Part shown: positions 16,526 to 25,681 of the stretch, piece by piece
Layout of the letters: each line of letters begins with the position of its first letter
Position numbering within the stretch: the first letter of the stretch is position 1
Source: JBAXAM01 sp964213355
GTDB taxonomy: Bacteria; Pseudomonadota; Gammaproteobacteria; UBA9339
DNA length: 64,000 bases
Direction: 5' to 3'
Assembly (NCBI GenBank): GCA_964213355.1
Contig: CAXOVY010000001.1
Coordinates: forward strand, 89,078-153,077
Notes under the pieces: generated by a model
The model's database searches: none
Seen by the model: the letters and a program-made list of their open reading frames with translations, nothing else
Told to the model about the DNA's origin: nothing
Position numbers and translations under genes: made by a program

Positions 16526-19500
16526 ATGAACCCACAGCAGGATCAGATTGTAGAAATAAAATTGCCGGGACAAGAAGTACCAAAAAAAGGGGATGTATTG
16601 GTACCAATAACTGTGCCGCCTAAAGATGATCAAAAAGACATATCAATAACTGTGCCGGCTAAACAAGAAGTTGGTGATCAAAAAGACGTATCAATAACTT
16701 TGCCTGCTACGCCCCCAAAAAACCCAAAACCATCGACAGATATACTTACCCGTGACCGTGCTTATGGTATTTTTAGTCTTGACTTTGATGCGTCAAAAAG
16801 AGCCAACAATGATAAAGAACTGATTGATCAAATGGCGGCTACTATAAAGGAGCCTGGCCCTGATTGTGACAAAGTTAAAGCTACTGATCTTAGTGGGCTA
16901 TCAGAGGGTGAAGAACCATCTTTGAGGAAACTGCTCGATCGCATAGTGGAAGGTAGTGGAAATAGATTGTTTCTAGCTATTCCTGGCATAGATTATACCG
17001 ATAAAGCAGTTGCGAAGAAAAAAATTGAAGACAGTATTGGAAAAAGTATACCAACATTCGAGGAGTGTTTAAAAGCGACAGGAATAGAAATTAAAAAAGA
17101 TGTTGCAGTTAAAGCCAAGATTGACGCTGATGCTGCGCGGAAGGAGTTCGATCAGTTATCACAGGGTGATCCCAAGCGGGTAGAAACATTGGCCAACGTT
17201 ACACAGCTAGAAAAAGTTGCGGGCGAAGCTGAAAAACGGCAGCAACAGCTTAAAGACTTTGGAAAAAAATATACAGATATGCGCGAGGCAACGATTGAGC
17301 TGGATGTTAAGTTGTATCTTACCGGTGCAACGTATGGAACAGTGATAGAAGAAGATGTTGATGCAGCCAAGAAAACCGCTATTGCTGCCGATGAGAAAGA
17401 ATATAAAGAAAGGATTAAAAAACTGGACACCGATGAAGAGTTAACAACTCTTTCAGGACTGGGTCCAGTAGATGATGCTTTTATGAAACAATTGACCCAT
17501 TTTAATGCAAAAACAGCGGGTTACAGTAGCCTTGAGGAGCTGCTAAAGGGTACGGCTAAAGAAGTTGGCAAAGGATTGTATGTCAAGCTAGACAGCAAGG
17601 GCGGAAAATTTTTTATCATTACAAATCCTAATGCAGAAAACACTAGGAAAGTTATTGAGGCAAAAAAAAACCAGGAAAAAATTGAGTGGACTAATGTTTC
17701 TACGGATGGTGGTAGACAGAAGGAAATACAGAGGTTGTGTTTAGCAGCGGGGAAGCGGGTATTTATTAATGGAAATGAAACTCAGCTATCAAAAGTAATG
17801 CCACCCAGAGACCCGGAAAACTATACTCAGTGGATTAAAAATATTAGAGCGATTAGGGATAAGGATCCGAAGAATCCGATAGCGTATGACCAGTGTCTGA
17901 AAGATTTGGGTGATGTTCTCGACGAGAAAGGACCGGAAGCAAAAAGGCAATTTTGGTCTCATCTAAGTCAATATGGTTCAGTAGAAGATCGTGCTGCAGC
18001 TGAGGTAGTTATGAAGGGTAGGCATACGCATATATTTGGTAAGGCGCCCCTGCAGGTTCGTGCTAAAGATGTAGGTATATTAAAAACAGGTGTTGTTAAA
18101 CGATTAAAAAATATAAAAGCACAGCGAAAGAAACGAAAAGCAGAAAAAGCGGAAAAGGCGGACGAATCAACGGCTACAAAAGCTGAAATAAAGCAACTTA
18201 ACGTAAGATTTAATAATGAAATTGAAGATTTTATGAAGCTTGCTGAAGGCGATCTGGAAGGAGCAGCGGAGCTTGGGACGGATGCAGGAAAAGAAATAGT
18301 TGATGTTGTTAGTAGCAAGTATCTTAAACGATTCGACAAAATTGCGAAAAAATTAAAAACAATAGAAGAAACACAAGGTAAGGAGCTTGAAAAAGAGAAA
18401 ACTCAAAGAGATTTGACATTAGCAAAAGTAACAAAGCTATCAGAAACAGCCAAGCCGACACCTGCACAAGTACAATTAGATAACTATCTTGTAAAACGAG
18501 CGTTGCTGAAAACTGTTAAGCCTAATGAAATTGAAAAGCTGAAACAGGAACTTGCCGTCTTAGCGGAAGCGCTACCAGAGACTGGAGATGAAAGAAAGGC
18601 TGTAGTTGCTTTGGAAAAGCAAGATAAAGCGGTTCAGGATGTAGTTGGAAAAGTGAAACAAGAGGAAGGTAAAAGAGATGTGGTATTAAAAGATGCAGAA
18701 ACACTACCACTATTAAAGGCGTATCTTGTAAAACGAAAAGATCTGGAAGATGCAAAAAACGTTGCTAAGCCCGATGAGAGTAAGATTGAAGGGTTGAAAA
18801 AGGAGCTTGACTTAGCGAAAGAAGCATTGCCAAAGGATAGTGAGGTTGGAAAAAAGGCTTTAGAGGCTGTAAATGCTTTAGAAGAACGAGATAAAGCGGT
18901 TCAGATTGTAGTTGATGAAATGGACAAAGCGAAAAAGGAGATGGATTCGGTATTAGAAATAGCAACAAAACTATCAACGACACCCGTACTAAAGGACTAT
19001 GTTGAAAAACGAGCAAAGTTGGATGCTGCAAAAAAAGATAATAAGTCTACGGAGGAAATTGCAAAGCTGGAAGGTGAGGTAATTGCCTTAGCGGACAAAA
19101 TAGCGTTAGAGGGCACTCCGGAGGAAAAAAACTCTGTAGATCTTTTGGGAAAACAAGATAAAACATTTCAGGCTGTAGAGGAGAAAATAAAGCTTGGAAA
19201 GGAGTTGAGAGAGGAATTTATTTCTGCGCAAAAAGGTTGTTTGGCACTTGCTGGAAGCGATCTAGTTTTGTTGAAAAGGTTTGTGAGTAATTTGATCAAA
19301 AAGCATCCAGAAGAACTCAAGAATATCGACAGTTATGTTACTGGGGATGATAAAAGCAGAGCTTCGCAAATAGAAGCTTTACAAACAATCTGTATTAAAG
19401 AATTAGACGAACTTTTAGAAGTAGAGCCGAAGCAAAAAACAGGACAAAAACCGGAAGAGTTAGCACAATTTAAGGCACAAAAAGATGCTATAGCGCAAGC

Positions 19501-21139
19501 GCTTTTAAGCCCTACTGCATCAAAGAAGCTTTGGGTTGATATTAAAGCTAATCATCCAAAAATGGTTGGTCTACTTGTCCAGCATTTGAATCAAGATCAA
19601 AGAATTGCTTTGTTAAAAGAAGAAACCAAATTATTACGGGCTTCGCAGAAAAAAGAAGACAAGGTAGAGCAAGAAAAAGTTAAGGGGAATATGCTGGCGA
19701 TTATCGCTGTGGTAACAGATCCGAAACAATTACAGCAACTTTGGGTTGAGCTTAGTAAAGATCTCAAACCAGAAGAGTGTGGAGAACTTTTTAATAAGGA
19801 GAAAAAAGGTATTTTGCAAAAACACTATACTAATGAATCACAACGTCTTGTGATGGAATTAAAAGAAGCAAAAGCGAGTAATAAGGATTTAGCTAAGCTA
19901 GATGCAGAACTTGCTGAGGTACGGAAAGAACAATTGCAATTTGTTGGAGAAGATCCAGAACAATTAGACAAACTTTTAGACGAGCGTTTAGATGAAAAAT
20001 TGTCAGCAGTAGACACTAAAGCACAAGAAGTTACAGAAGCCACAAGCAAAGTGGAAGTGCAATTAGATGCCATAGATAAAGCCTCATTGTCTGGTATGTA
20101 CTATGAGAAGCGAAAGGAACTAAATAGCGAAATAGTAGCACTACAAAATGCGGATCAGAATATTGACAATGATAGGGTTAATAAATTGAGAGGAGAAGTT
20201 GCTGAATTAGAGAAAGATGTAAAGCTACACGTGAAATCAGGAGGGAAAGAAGAAGAAGGGACTTTAGTGGAATTGTTAAAGATCGAAGACAAAAAAATAC
20301 AGGAAGTAGGACAGGAAATTGGGGTACTCACTGATGGTTTCTCTGATAAACAAAACAAGAGTTTGAAAGAGCGTTACATAGCTGAGCTAAACGATGTTCC
20401 AAAATTGGAAGCAGAGGGACTAAAAAATACTCCAAAATTGACATTAGAGGTTGAAGCGGCTAAAAACACTCTAAATGGTAAAATAGATGAGGCAAAAAAA
20501 GTCCTTGATCCTAAGTCTTATGAGTTAAAGGACTATTTGGACAAACGAGATAAGTTGACAGTCGCGCAAGAAACTTTAGAAAAACTTAAAAGTGAGTTGC
20601 AAGGAGTGCAGCGCTCGTTAAAAAAAGCAATAAACGATAAGCCTCCAAAACCTGCTATAATTGAGGCTCTTAAACAAAAAAAATCGGAACTAGAAAAAAA
20701 GATAGCAGTGGCTAATAAAGAAGTCGGTGGATTAAAAGATAAAGTTACTGAGGCGGCAAAGGTGGTAAAAAAAGCAGTGGACAAAAAAACAGAAGGAGAC
20801 GCTGTAGATGCAGTAGAAAATGCAGATACGAAGTTGCAACAACAACGAGAAGAATTGACAAAGGCTCAAGGAATGCTTGCAGCTACAGAGAGAAGGTTTG
20901 GTTTGTTTGTTATTAGTGCAGCTAAAGGAGTACCTGGCAAAATTATAGGGTTGGTAAATGGGATTACAAACCCTATGACTCGGATAGAAGTACTAAATGG
21001 ATTACCTGAGCCTTATAAGACGAGTGTAAAAAAAGGGCCAGCTTATAAAAAAATAGAAGAACTAATAAAACAGAAGAAAGATGAGCCGCGCGTAGATCAA
21101 AAACCTAAACCTAAACCTAAACCACCTAGTGTGGGATAG
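16526..21139 (+). CDS. Giant coiled-coil protein with internal repeats (1537 aa), unknown function
   Basis: Starts after a strong AAGGAG site. No signal peptide or membrane segment. The N-terminus carries a short tandem repeat (DQKDISITVPA, then DQKDVSITLPA, about residues 35-65). A globular-looking part runs to about residue 560. From about 600 on it is Lys/Glu-rich heptad sequence with units built on L-x2-Y-[LV]-x-KR...EL...ALP...K-A-V-x-ALE-x-QDKAVQ, seen near residues 652, 732 and 823 with weaker copies near 1191 and 1335. The first two share 15 identical bases, which suggests recent duplication. The C-terminus ends in KPKPKPKPP. It could be a secreted effector or a structural protein; neither is shown. 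Confidence 0.85.
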   Translation: MNPQQDQIVEIKLPGQEVPKKGDVLVPITVPPKDDQKDISITVPAKQEVGDQKDVSITLPATPPKNPKPSTDILTRDRAYGIFSLDFDASKRANNDKELIDQMAATIKEPGPDCDKVKATDLSGLSEGEEPSLRKLLDRIVEGSGNRLFLAIPGIDYTDKAVAKKKIEDSIGKSIPTFEECLKATGIEIKKDVAVKAKIDADAARKEFDQLSQGDPKRVETLANVTQLEKVAGEAEKRQQQLKDFGKKYTDMREATIELDVKLYLTGATYGTVIEEDVDAAKKTAIAADEKEYKERIKKLDTDEELTTLSGLGPVDDAFMKQLTHFNAKTAGYSSLEELLKGTAKEVGKGLYVKLDSKGGKFFIITNPNAENTRKVIEAKKNQEKIEWTNVSTDGGRQKEIQRLCLAAGKRVFINGNETQLSKVMPPRDPENYTQWIKNIRAIRDKDPKNPIAYDQCLKDLGDVLDEKGPEAKRQFWSHLSQYGSVEDRAAAEVVMKGRHTHIFGKAPLQVRAKDVGILKTGVVKRLKNIKAQRKKRKAEKAEKADESTATKAEIKQLNVRFNNEIEDFMKLAEGDLEGAAELGTDAGKEIVDVVSSKYLKRFDKIAKKLKTIEETQGKELEKEKTQRDLTLAKVTKLSETAKPTPAQVQLDNYLVKRALLKTVKPNEIEKLKQELAVLAEALPETGDERKAVVALEKQDKAVQDVVGKVKQEEGKRDVVLKDAETLPLLKAYLVKRKDLEDAKNVAKPDESKIEGLKKELDLAKEALPKDSEVGKKALEAVNALEERDKAVQIVVDEMDKAKKEMDSVLEIATKLSTTPVLKDYVEKRAKLDAAKKDNKSTEEIAKLEGEVIALADKIALEGTPEEKNSVDLLGKQDKTFQAVEEKIKLGKELREEFISAQKGCLALAGSDLVLLKRFVSNLIKKHPEELKNIDSYVTGDDKSRASQIEALQTICIKELDELLEVEPKQKTGQKPEELAQFKAQKDAIAQALLSPTASKKLWVDIKANHPKMVGLLVQHLNQDQRIALLKEETKLLRASQKKEDKVEQEKVKGNMLAIIAVVTDPKQLQQLWVELSKDLKPEECGELFNKEKKGILQKHYTNESQRLVMELKEAKASNKDLAKLDAELAEVRKEQLQFVGEDPEQLDKLLDERLDEKLSAVDTKAQEVTEATSKVEVQLDAIDKASLSGMYYEKRKELNSEIVALQNADQNIDNDRVNKLRGEVAELEKDVKLHVKSGGKEEEGTLVELLKIEDKKIQEVGQEIGVLTDGFSDKQNKSLKERYIAELNDVPKLEAEGLKNTPKLTLEVEAAKNTLNGKIDEAKKVLDPKSYELKDYLDKRDKLTVAQETLEKLKSELQGVQRSLKKAINDKPPKPAIIEALKQKKSELEKKIAVANKEVGGLKDKVTEAAKVVKKAVDKKTEGDAVDAVENADTKLQQQREELTKAQGMLAATERRFGLFVISAAKGVPGKIIGLVNGITNPMTRIEVLNGLPEPYKTSVKKGPAYKKIEELIKQKKDEPRVDQKPKPKPKPPSVG
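18470..19200 (+). repeat. Three tandem ~80-90-residue repeats inside the coiled-coil gene
   Basis: Units begin near 18481, 18721 and 18995 and encode YLVKRALLK, YLVKRKDLE and YVEKRAKLD, each followed by a Lys/Glu helix, an ALP or ADK turn and a QDKAVQ-like or QDKTFQ segment. The first two share the bases TATCTTGTAAAACGA exactly. Unit lengths are about 80 and 91 codons. Confidence 0.7.
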
Positions 21140-21200
21140 TTCCTATCTAATCTGACACATGGTAAATACCTGCAAAAAATGAGGCTATCTGTTTTGGTAG

Positions 21201-21674
21201 TTATGCATTTAGCTCTCTCCTGGCCTTAAAAAAATCCGACAAGATTTTGCCGCATTCGGTGGCAAGAATGCGGTTTTGATGCTCAATTATGTGATTTGAG
21301 TTTTTCTCATCCAATAATTTAAAAATACTCACAACTGCGCCTGTTTTTGGATCTAGTGTTCCAAAAACCAGGCGTTTAATGCGCGCGTGCAGCATTGCGC
21401 CAACACACATCGCACATGGTTCTAAAGTTACATATAAAGTTACTTCAGGTAAACGATAATTATTCAATTTTTGTGCAGCCTGCCTTAAGGCTATAATTTC
21501 AGCATGTGCAGTTGGATCGCAAGTACCAATAGGACAATTAAATCCTTCGCCAATTATTTCATTATTTGCAATTACAATAGCACCAACTGGTACTTCATTT
21601 GCGCTTTTAGCTTTTTCTGCCAGATCAAGCGCGCGTTGCATAAAAAAAACATCTTGTGAATTTGAGTTAAGCAT
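21201..21674 (-). CDS. tadA: tRNA-specific adenosine deaminase
   Basis: Converts A34 to inosine in tRNA-Arg(ACG). 157 residues (167 in E. coli). Zinc and catalytic motifs are present: HAE in DPTAHAEIIALRQAA near residue 70 and PCAMCVGAM near residue 100. It is transcribed away from xseA. The deaminase fold is complete; assignment to TadA rather than another cytidine/adenosine deaminase rests on the NEVPVGAIV and FGTLDPKTGAV context, both typical. Confidence 0.94.
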   Translation of the reverse strand: MLNSNSQDVFFMQRALDLAEKAKSANEVPVGAIVIANNEIIGEGFNCPIGTCDPTAHAEIIALRQAAQKLNNYRLPEVTLYVTLEPCAMCVGAMLHARIKRLVFGTLDPKTGAVVSIFKLLDEKNSNHIIEHQNRILATECGKILSDFFKARRELNA

Positions 21675-21771
21675 TTGGTACCTCTTTATATCGTCTTGCT
21701 ACTAATTCTATAGTAAAATTGAAAATGATAAATATAAAGTAACTGAAAAATTATTTGAAAAAATTGGCCAA

Positions 21772-22980
21772 GTGAGAGTGACGATGAGCATAATCTCAGA
21801 ACGAAAAATTTTTAAAGTATCGCAAATCAACGCCGCAGCTAGAGCAATTCTAGAAGCTAACTTTGAGCATATATGGATCGAAGGCGAAATATCAAATCTA
21901 GCCGAACCAAGTTCAGGCCACATCTATTTTTCACTTAAAGACGAGTTGGCTCAAGTTCGTGCAGCAATGTTTCGCAATAGAAAATCAACTCTCAAGTTTC
22001 AGCCAAAAAATGGCACGCACATAATTGTTATTGCACAAGTTAGCCTCTACGAACCAAGAGGTGATTATCAACTGATTATTGAACATATGGAACTTGTGGG
22101 CGAGGGAGTTTTGCACGCTAAATTTCTGCAGCTGAAAGCAAAACTCGAAGCTGAAAAACTTTTTGATGTTAAATATAAAAAGCTACTGCCAAAATTACCG
22201 CAATGTATTGGTGTGATTACTTCGCCAACGGGTGCTGCAATTCGCGATATTTTGAGTGTGCTCAAGCGCCGCTTTGCAAGCGCTGCTGTTATTATTTATC
22301 CCACGCAAGTACAAGGCAGCGAAGCAGCTGCGCAAATTGCTTTAGCATTGCAAACTGCAAATGTACGCCACGAATGTGATGTATTAATTTTAGCGCGCGG
22401 CGGTGGGGCGTTGGAAGATTTGTGGCCGTTTAATGAAGAAATTGTCGCGCGCACGATTTTTGCAAGCACCATTCCAGTGATTAGCGCAGTTGGACACGAA
22501 ACTGATTTTACGATTGCTGATTTTGTTGCTGACATGCGGGCGCCGACACCATCAGCTGCAGCAGAACTTGCAGTTCCAGATGTTGTGGAGTGGTTAGCAG
22601 CTTTAGTGGGTTTCAAGCAGAGGTTAGTTAATCTGATACAGTATAAATTGCAACAAGCGCAGTGGTTACTAGAAAATTTAAAAAACCGTTTGCGTCCCCC
22701 GCAGTATTATTTAGTTCAGCAGGCACAGCGTTTAGATGAGGTAGAGCGTCGTCTTTATTTGGCGATGCGGCATCAACTAACTTATTGGCAATATCGATTA
22801 GCCAAAGCGAGCACTGCACTTGATTTAGTGAGCCCACTCGCAACACTAGTGCGCGGTTATGCGATTGTTAGCAAAGGTAACAAAATAATACAAACAACCA
22901 AAGATGTTATTGTTGGTGATACAATACAAACAAAGTTGGCAGATGGAACGCTTTGTTGTTTGGTGGAAAAAATAATCTAA
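21772..22980 (+). CDS. xseA: Exodeoxyribonuclease VII large subunit
   Basis: Degrades single-stranded DNA together with XseB. 402 residues from GTG 21772 (398 from ATG 21784, an equally good start); E. coli XseA is 456, so the C-terminal part is short. The N-terminal OB fold reads VSQINAAARAILEANFEHIWIEGEISNLAEPSSGHIYFSLKD; the catalytic core includes GVITSPTGAAIRDILSVLKRRF and LARGGGALEDLWPFNEE, then ISAVGHETDFTIADFVADMRAPTPSAAAE. The coiled-coil region follows, then the conserved end VRGYAIVSKG. Its stop overlaps the nrdG stop (convergent). Confidence 0.96.
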   Translation: MRVTMSIISERKIFKVSQINAAARAILEANFEHIWIEGEISNLAEPSSGHIYFSLKDELAQVRAAMFRNRKSTLKFQPKNGTHIIVIAQVSLYEPRGDYQLIIEHMELVGEGVLHAKFLQLKAKLEAEKLFDVKYKKLLPKLPQCIGVITSPTGAAIRDILSVLKRRFASAAVIIYPTQVQGSEAAAQIALALQTANVRHECDVLILARGGGALEDLWPFNEEIVARTIFASTIPVISAVGHETDFTIADFVADMRAPTPSAAAELAVPDVVEWLAALVGFKQRLVNLIQYKLQQAQWLLENLKNRLRPPQYYLVQQAQRLDEVERRLYLAMRHQLTYWQYRLAKASTALDLVSPLATLVRGYAIVSKGNKIIQTTKDVIVGDTIQTKLADGTLCCLVEKII

Positions 22981-23459
22981 CAAGTTTTGGATAGCTCAAT
23001 GATATTTTGGTTGCTTGAACCGCGGAAGGGTAAGTTAGGATCATTTTTGGTTGCATCATATGGTCCGTCAATTAAAATATCGATTGATTGCAAAAACCCT
23101 TTAATCGCAGGATCTTTTATTGCCATAGCAAGTAACTCAGTATAATAATATCCGCTATAGGTTATAATATTTAAATCGCTTCTGTTTTTTTTTATTAATT
23201 TAGCTAATTCCGCGCAGGCAGCTGCTTGTGCGAATGGTTCTCCGCCAGAAAAGGTTACGCCATCGATTAATTTTGCTGCGTTGATTGAGTCCAATAGTTT
23301 AGCGATGGAAATATCGTAACCGCCAGCAAAATTTTGGGTATCCGGATTGTGGCAGCCGACGCAGTGGTGCGGACATCCTTGGGTAAAAATCACATAACGC
23401 AGTCCCGGGCCATCGACGACACTTTCTTTGGTTATTCCAGCTATGCGAAGTTGAGTCAT
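22977..23459 (-). CDS. nrdG: Anaerobic ribonucleotide reductase activating protein
   Basis: Radical SAM enzyme that generates the glycyl radical on NrdD. 160 residues (154 in E. coli). GITKESVVDGPGLRYVIFTQGCPHHCVGCHNPDTQ contains the CxxxCxxC cluster motif (about residues 29-36); VTFSGGEPFAQAAACAEL follows, then ILIDGPYD. It begins three bases after nrdD and is certainly co-transcribed. The final four bases overlap xseA. Confidence 0.97.
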   Translation of the reverse strand: MTQLRIAGITKESVVDGPGLRYVIFTQGCPHHCVGCHNPDTQNFAGGYDISIAKLLDSINAAKLIDGVTFSGGEPFAQAAACAELAKLIKKNRSDLNIITYSGYYYTELLAMAIKDPAIKGFLQSIDILIDGPYDATKNDPNLPFRGSSNQNIIELSKTC

Positions 23460-23462
23460 ATT

Positions 23463-25472
23463 TTATAAATGGGCAAATCTTTGTTTCAACTCCGCTTGCT
23501 TAGCATCGTTGAAGCGATCAATAGTGCTTAAATAGCCGGTAATGCGGCGTACACGTTTAATTGAAGTTGAAGCACAAATAGGGCAAGCATCATCAATTAT
23601 CCCTGAGTGACCACAAACATTACAAAAATCAATTGGAAAGTTTATACCGACATATCCCATATTTGCTTCTTTCATACACCGTAGCACTTTTTCTATAGCT
23701 TCTTGGTTGTGCTTTGGTGGTGAACTGAATTCAACATAGCTAATATGTCCGGCATTAGCATATTTATGATAAACGCCCTCAATTCTAACCTTATCATAAA
23801 CGCTAATTGGGTGGTTGACCGGAACATGAAAAGAGTTAGTATAATACTCTTTGTCAGTAACTCCTTTTATAATCCCATATTCTTCCTTGTCTAGTTTTAC
23901 AAAGCGTCCTGACAGGCCTTCAGCTGGAGTTGCCAGCAGGGTATAATTTAAATTATAGCGTTCGGCTAGAGCATCAATTTTATTACGCATGAATGCAACT
24001 ATTTCTTCGCCCAATTTTTGTGCTTCTGGGCTCATGCCATGATGCTGACCAATTAGTGCCGTCAATGTTTCGGCCAAACCAATAAAACCAATGGAAAGAG
24101 TTCCATGTTTAATTGCTGGCTCGATGCTGTCATCTGCTTGTAAATTTTCCGCATCTAAATATAAGTTTTGTCCCATTAAAAATGGCATGTCGCGCACTTT
24201 TAGCTTTGCTTGGACGCTATAACGGTGATGCAATTGCTCGGCGGCTAATTCAAGCGCAGCATCGAGTTCTTGATAAAATTTAGATATATCATGCTGCGCT
24301 TTAATTGCTAGACGTGGTAAATTCAAAGTAGTAAAACTTAAATTGCCGCGTCCATCAGTTACTGCAGGACCCACGCGGTTAGCTATGACGCGTGTGCGAC
24401 ATCCCATGTAGCTAACTTGGTCGCCAAATTCTTTATTGAAGGAGGAATCCATAAAACTAAAAGTTGGATTCAGGCGCTGGGTTGCGACGCGGATTGCCAA
24501 TTGAAACAAATCATAATTTGGATCGATAGGATTATAATTTATTCCTTCTTTTATGCGGAAAATTATATTAGGAAAAATCGGCGTTTCTCCCATGCCAAGA
24601 CCTTTCTCGTAGGCTAATAATACATTGCGTGTTACGCGACGCCCGGCTTCACTGGTTTCGGTGCCAATATTTAGGCTGGAAAATGGTACTTGCGCGCCAG
24701 CGCGACTATGCATGCTATTTAAATTATAGATTAAGGCTTCCATTGCTTGGTAGGTTTCGTTGTCGTCAGCATTTTCTACAAAGGGTGCCATATCGCGATC
24801 GAAAAAAGCAAAACTTTGTCCACCATGCATGTCGTTTTGCGAACTTTGCAAAATAATAGCGGCTAATGCTGTAGCTGAACTAGGACGTTTTGGCGGGCGA
24901 ATGAAGCCGTGGCCATTGTTAAAGCCATTGGTTAAAAGTTTGCCCAAAGGAATTTGCACACAAGTTAATGTCTTGCCGTAAAAGTCCAAATCATGAATGT
25001 GATAATCTCCGCGTTGATGAGCGAGTGATAGATGCTTAGGGATCAAACGGTGCAAATAGTAAGCGCGCGAAGCGGTGCTCGCAATTTGTAGCATTTTAGC
25101 TGAGGGGGAATTGGAAATATTAGCGTTTTCGCGATTGGTTTCAACCAAAATATCTGCAACCATGTCCATTAATTTTGATTTGCCTTCGCGAATGCGATTG
25201 CGTTCAGCACGATATAAAATATAGGCTTTGGCGGTTTTAGCGTGGCCACTTTCAATTAATATTTTTTCTACAGCGTCTTGTACGTCTTCAACGCTAAATA
25301 GTTGGTTTTGATATTTTTGTTTTAAATATTTTAAAACTTGTGCAGTTAGTTCCAGTGCCGTTGCTTGATCCGAACCGCCAACTGCTTGTGCTGCTCTTAA
25401 AATAGCATTAGTAATTTTGCTAGAATGGAAATCCGCTTCACGTCCGTCACGTTTTTGAATTGTAGTAAACAC
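23463..25472 (-). CDS. nrdD: Anaerobic (class III) ribonucleoside-triphosphate reductase
   Basis: Makes dNTPs from NTPs without oxygen. 669 residues (712 in E. coli), GTG start with GGAG upstream. An N-terminal ATP-cone (about residues 1-95: KRDGREADFHSSKITNAI) gives allosteric control. The barrel core has DFYGKTLTCVQIPLGKLLTNGF and SSQNDMHGGQS. The C-terminus has the zinc site CNVCGH...CPICAS (about residues 617-635) and the glycyl-radical loop RRITGYLS near 645. NrdG follows directly. No aerobic nrdAB is in the window. Confidence 0.97.
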   Translation of the reverse strand: MFTTIQKRDGREADFHSSKITNAILRAAQAVGGSDQATALELTAQVLKYLKQKYQNQLFSVEDVQDAVEKILIESGHAKTAKAYILYRAERNRIREGKSKLMDMVADILVETNRENANISNSPSAKMLQIASTASRAYYLHRLIPKHLSLAHQRGDYHIHDLDFYGKTLTCVQIPLGKLLTNGFNNGHGFIRPPKRPSSATALAAIILQSSQNDMHGGQSFAFFDRDMAPFVENADDNETYQAMEALIYNLNSMHSRAGAQVPFSSLNIGTETSEAGRRVTRNVLLAYEKGLGMGETPIFPNIIFRIKEGINYNPIDPNYDLFQLAIRVATQRLNPTFSFMDSSFNKEFGDQVSYMGCRTRVIANRVGPAVTDGRGNLSFTTLNLPRLAIKAQHDISKFYQELDAALELAAEQLHHRYSVQAKLKVRDMPFLMGQNLYLDAENLQADDSIEPAIKHGTLSIGFIGLAETLTALIGQHHGMSPEAQKLGEEIVAFMRNKIDALAERYNLNYTLLATPAEGLSGRFVKLDKEEYGIIKGVTDKEYYTNSFHVPVNHPISVYDKVRIEGVYHKYANAGHISYVEFSSPPKHNQEAIEKVLRCMKEANMGYVGINFPIDFCNVCGHSGIIDDACPICASTSIKRVRRITGYLSTIDRFNDAKQAELKQRFAHL

Positions 25473-25568
25473 CTGTATTGCTCCACTTGAGTTATTTAGC
25501 TTTGTTTCTTAATTTAGAGAAAAACATTCATTTGATTAAATCAGAATCGCCTGTTTGTATAAGCCAGC

Positions 25569-25619
25569 ATAATACTACATTTTGTGGTTTTAACAAAAAG
25601 AAATCACAAGATGTAGTAA
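25569..25619 (-). promoter_or_regulatory. nrdDG promoter with two NrdR-like boxes
   Basis: Reading the minus strand, 16-base boxes lie at 25604-25619 (TTACTACATCTTGTGA) and 25572-25587 (CCACAAAATGTAGTAT), separated by exactly 16 bases. I count 11 and 12 of 16 matches to the NrdR consensus ACACWATATWTNGTGT. The second box overlaps a promoter: TTGTTA (25591-25596), 16-base spacer, TATTAT (25569-25574). The spacing matches known tandem NrdR sites. The pair also forms one large imperfect palindrome. Confidence 0.6.
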
Positions 25620-25681
25620 AATTTTTGTAATTTGATAATTTACTGATTTAAAAAGAAATGTAATTGAGAAAATATTGGCCA

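Noticed and set aside
17152..20784. Several antisense open frames inside the coiled-coil gene
   Set aside because: They arise from biased Lys/Glu codons read on the other strand; Ser/Leu/Phe-rich, without ribosome sites or domains.
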